A stretch of DNA of 8,268 nt, from assembly GCA_022601315.1 (NCBI GenBank), contig JAHZIU010000368.1:1-8268 (forward strand). The letters are read 5' to 3'. The position numbers and the translations under genes are program-made. The notes under the pieces were generated by a model. It saw nothing but the letters and a program-made list of their open reading frames with translations, had not been told where the DNA came from and did no database searches. The stretch is from Betaproteobacteria bacterium. Lineage in GTDB: Bacteria; Pseudomonadota; Gammaproteobacteria; Burkholderiales; Nitrosomonadaceae. Every line of letters starts with the position of its first letter. Position 1 is the first letter of the stretch. This document shows positions 6,985 through 8,268 of the stretch, in pieces.

Positions 6985-7062
6985 GTGCTACGACTACTTG
7001 ATTTTGGTGGGTTGGCCGAAGGGGGTTGTTCGGATAATCCTATAGTCAAGTAATCGGAGCAC
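6985..7062. repeat. 78-bp interrupted palindrome in the amiC-permease gap
   Basis: Arms 6985-7001 and 7046-7062 are inverted copies matching at 15 of 17 positions; the inner 11 bases (CGACTACTTGA against TCAAGTAATCG) differ once. Nested inside are GGGTT/AATCC (7009-7013 with 7036-7040, one wobble) and CCGAA/TTCGG (7016-7020 with 7029-7033) around an 8-base loop rich in G. Transcribed on either strand, this could fold into one long stem with internal loops. No T-run follows on either side, so it is not a classical terminator. I tested a tRNA cloverleaf reading and it did not fit. It may be a REP/MITE-like element, an operator or a structured 5' leader of the transporter mRNA. Confidence 0.6.
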
Positions 7063-7121
7063 TAATTTTGCTTTAATAAGCATCTGAGGAAAGTATGAAA
7101 CAAAGGATATATCGTTTACTG

Positions 7122-7151
7122 TAAAACTACTGTTTTCTAGCAAAAGGTAGT
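7122..7151 (-). terminator. Probable weak intrinsic terminator of the amidase gene
   Basis: Just after the amidase stop, the minus strand has ACTAC (7151-7147) and TTTT (7145-7142), a short loop, then AAAA (7136-7133) and GTAGT (7130-7126). This forms about nine base pairs with a small internal loop and is followed by a short T-run. It is AT-rich and so not strong. The rest of the gap to the permease start (6921-7121) holds the palindrome at 6985-7062 and no gene that I can support. Confidence 0.45.
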
Positions 7152-7154
7152 ATT

Positions 7155-8268
7155 TTATTTTACCTTTGCAATTTCTGTACGCGCTAGCGCAGGGCTGGCA
7201 GCAAAATATTGTTTAATGCCGGAAAACAAGGCATCAGCCATTTTATTTTGGTAAGTGCTACTTCTTAGTTTTTGTTCTTCACTTGGGTTGGTTAAGAATG
7301 CAGTTTCAACCAGGATTGATGGTATGTCCGGCGATTTGAGTACATCGAAACCCGCTTGCTCTACATGTTTCTTGTGTAAGTGATTAATGTTGCCGATTTC
7401 TTTAAGTACATGTTCACCTAGTTTAACGCTGTCATTGATTGTTGCACTTAACGATAAATCAAGTAGTAGTTCTTTGATGTCAGTTGATTTGGTCGTAATG
7501 TCAACACCACCCATCAGGTCCCGATCTACGCTGTTTTCTTTTTTTGCTAACCACCGTGCTGTAGTCGATGTAGCGCCTGTTTCGGAGAGTGTATAAACAG
7601 ATGATCCACGCGGGTGAATTTTTTTGCTGCCATCTGCATGAATCGAAACAAATAAATCTGCATTTGCCTTGCGTGCCTTTGCTCGGCGTTGCGGTAATGA
7701 AATGTAATAATCTCCCGTACGTGTCAGTATGGCGCGCATATACGGTTCTTGATCAATCCTGAGTTTAAGCTTTTTTGCGATAGCCAGCGTGATATTCTTT
7801 TCGTGGGTGCCTTTGTTTCCAACGGCGCCAGGATCTTTGCCACCATGTCCTGCATCAATGGCGACTGTAATGGTGCGCGGTACAGATGGTTTGCGGTTTT
7901 GTGCAGCATGAAAACTTTGCGTGCGTGATTGTGTTGAGTGATGTTGTTTTGTGGGCGCGTTATTTTGTTGGTAAATAGAAGCAATTAATTGTTCCAGATC
8001 ATCAACTTCAAGTTGATCCTGCACTTTAACTTCGGCGGCTTTTTCAGGTTGATAAATATCTAAAACCAAGCGATGGTTATGATCGTCGGCAGGTTCAAGA
8101 ACAAAGGTACGTGGTACGACATGTATCTTAAGATCAAATACTAAGCGTATAACATGTGGTTTAAAACGACCAATACGTATTCTTTGTATAAATGGATCTG
8201 TCGCATGAACTTGCGCAGGTAAATTTTTTAATATGGATGTCAGTGCGACATTGTTCAAATCGATCACA
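7155..8268 (-). CDS. amiC: N-acetylmuramoyl-L-alanine amidase, AmiC type, partial (N-terminus beyond the window edge)
   Basis: The frame is open to the right edge. A GTG at 8267 falls inside the AMIN domain, so it is unlikely to be the true start; the signal peptide and first part of AMIN lie outside. Numbering from that GTG, the rest of AMIN (about 1-72) targets the protein to the division site. A polar Gln/His/Ser-rich linker (about 95-130) follows, then the Amidase_3 catalytic domain (about 132-355). Zinc ligands H141 (DAGHGGKDPGA), E156 (HEKN) and H210 (SIHAD) and the catalytic E321 (VETAFLTN) are all present. A helical insert (about 262-293) matches the occluding helix that EnvC/NlpD-type activators displace in the AmiA/B/C family. 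The enzyme cuts the MurNAc-L-Ala bond in periplasmic peptidoglycan during daughter-cell separation. A probable terminator follows the stop. Confidence 0.93.
   Translation of the reverse strand, partial: VIDLNNVALTSILKNLPAQVHATDPFIQRIRIGRFKPHVIRLVFDLKIHVVPRTFVLEPADDHNHRLVLDIYQPEKAAEVKVQDQLEVDDLEQLIASIYQQNNAPTKQHHSTQSRTQSFHAAQNRKPSVPRTITVAIDAGHGGKDPGAVGNKGTHEKNITLAIAKKLKLRIDQEPYMRAILTRTGDYYISLPQRRAKARKANADLFVSIHADGSKKIHPRGSSVYTLSETGATSTTARWLAKKENSVDRDLMGGVDITTKSTDIKELLLDLSLSATINDSVKLGEHVLKEIGNINHLHKKHVEQAGFDVLKSPDIPSILVETAFLTNPSEEQKLRSSTYQNKMADALFSGIKQYFAASPALARTEIAKVK

Noticed and set aside
7016..7060. tRNA-like stretch with a TTCGGAT loop followed by AATCC
   Set aside because: The bases before the loop do not form a 5-bp T-stem with AATCC (two of five positions fail), and no acceptor, D or anticodon arms could be drawn.
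6985..7062. Palindrome as a classical Rho-independent terminator
   Set aside because: Neither strand has a T-run directly after the stem, and a better-placed hairpin with a T-run exists at 7122-7151.
8265..8267. GTG at 8267 as the amidase start codon
   Set aside because: It would remove the signal peptide and cut into the AMIN domain; the frame is open to the window edge, so the true start lies outside.

Overview
The window carries seven complete and two edge-truncated genes, all on the minus strand, so transcription runs from high to low coordinates. Nearly everything concerns the Gram-negative envelope or its lipids. Hopanoid-type genes, a eukaryote-like squalene synthase, LptM-LysA, an MCE lipid transporter with a PqiC/LinN-type lipoprotein, and an AMIN-domain amidase together suggest a moderately AT-rich beta- or gammaproteobacterium. 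A Nitrosomonas-like ammonia oxidiser or a methanotroph-like organism would fit, but this assignment rests on gene content and not on a database search.

Layout in transcription order. (1) 8268-7155: an N-acetylmuramoyl-L-alanine amidase (AmiC type), with its N-terminus beyond the window edge and a probable weak intrinsic terminator at 7151-7122. (2) 7121-6921: a non-coding gap containing a 78-bp interrupted palindrome (6985-7062) that no gene explains. (3) 6920-3355: a four-gene lipid ABC transporter made of a STAS-MlaE permease, an ATPase, an MCE substrate-binding protein and an outer-membrane-type auxiliary lipoprotein. The last three overlap each other. The order matches the LinKLMN/Mla-like class. 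(4) 3269-1882: a 43-codon lipoprotein, LptM, with a GTG start, overlapping lysA (diaminopimelate decarboxylase) by ATGA. (5) 1799-1: a single-enzyme squalene synthase followed by hpnA, a hopanoid-associated NAD-dependent epimerase whose C-terminus lies beyond the left edge.

How they fit together: squalene synthase and HpnA belong to triterpenoid/hopanoid lipid synthesis. The MCE transporter probably moves lipids between inner and outer membranes. LptM supports assembly of the LPS translocon, LysA supplies lysine from the peptidoglycan precursor meso-DAP, and AmiC splits septal peptidoglycan. No mobile element, CRISPR array, rRNA or tRNA was found. The most useful observations are the unannotated lptM gene, the intergenic palindrome, the altered STAS signature in the permease, the corrected lipoprotein start, and the proximity of a trans-envelope lipid transporter to hopanoid-precursor genes.
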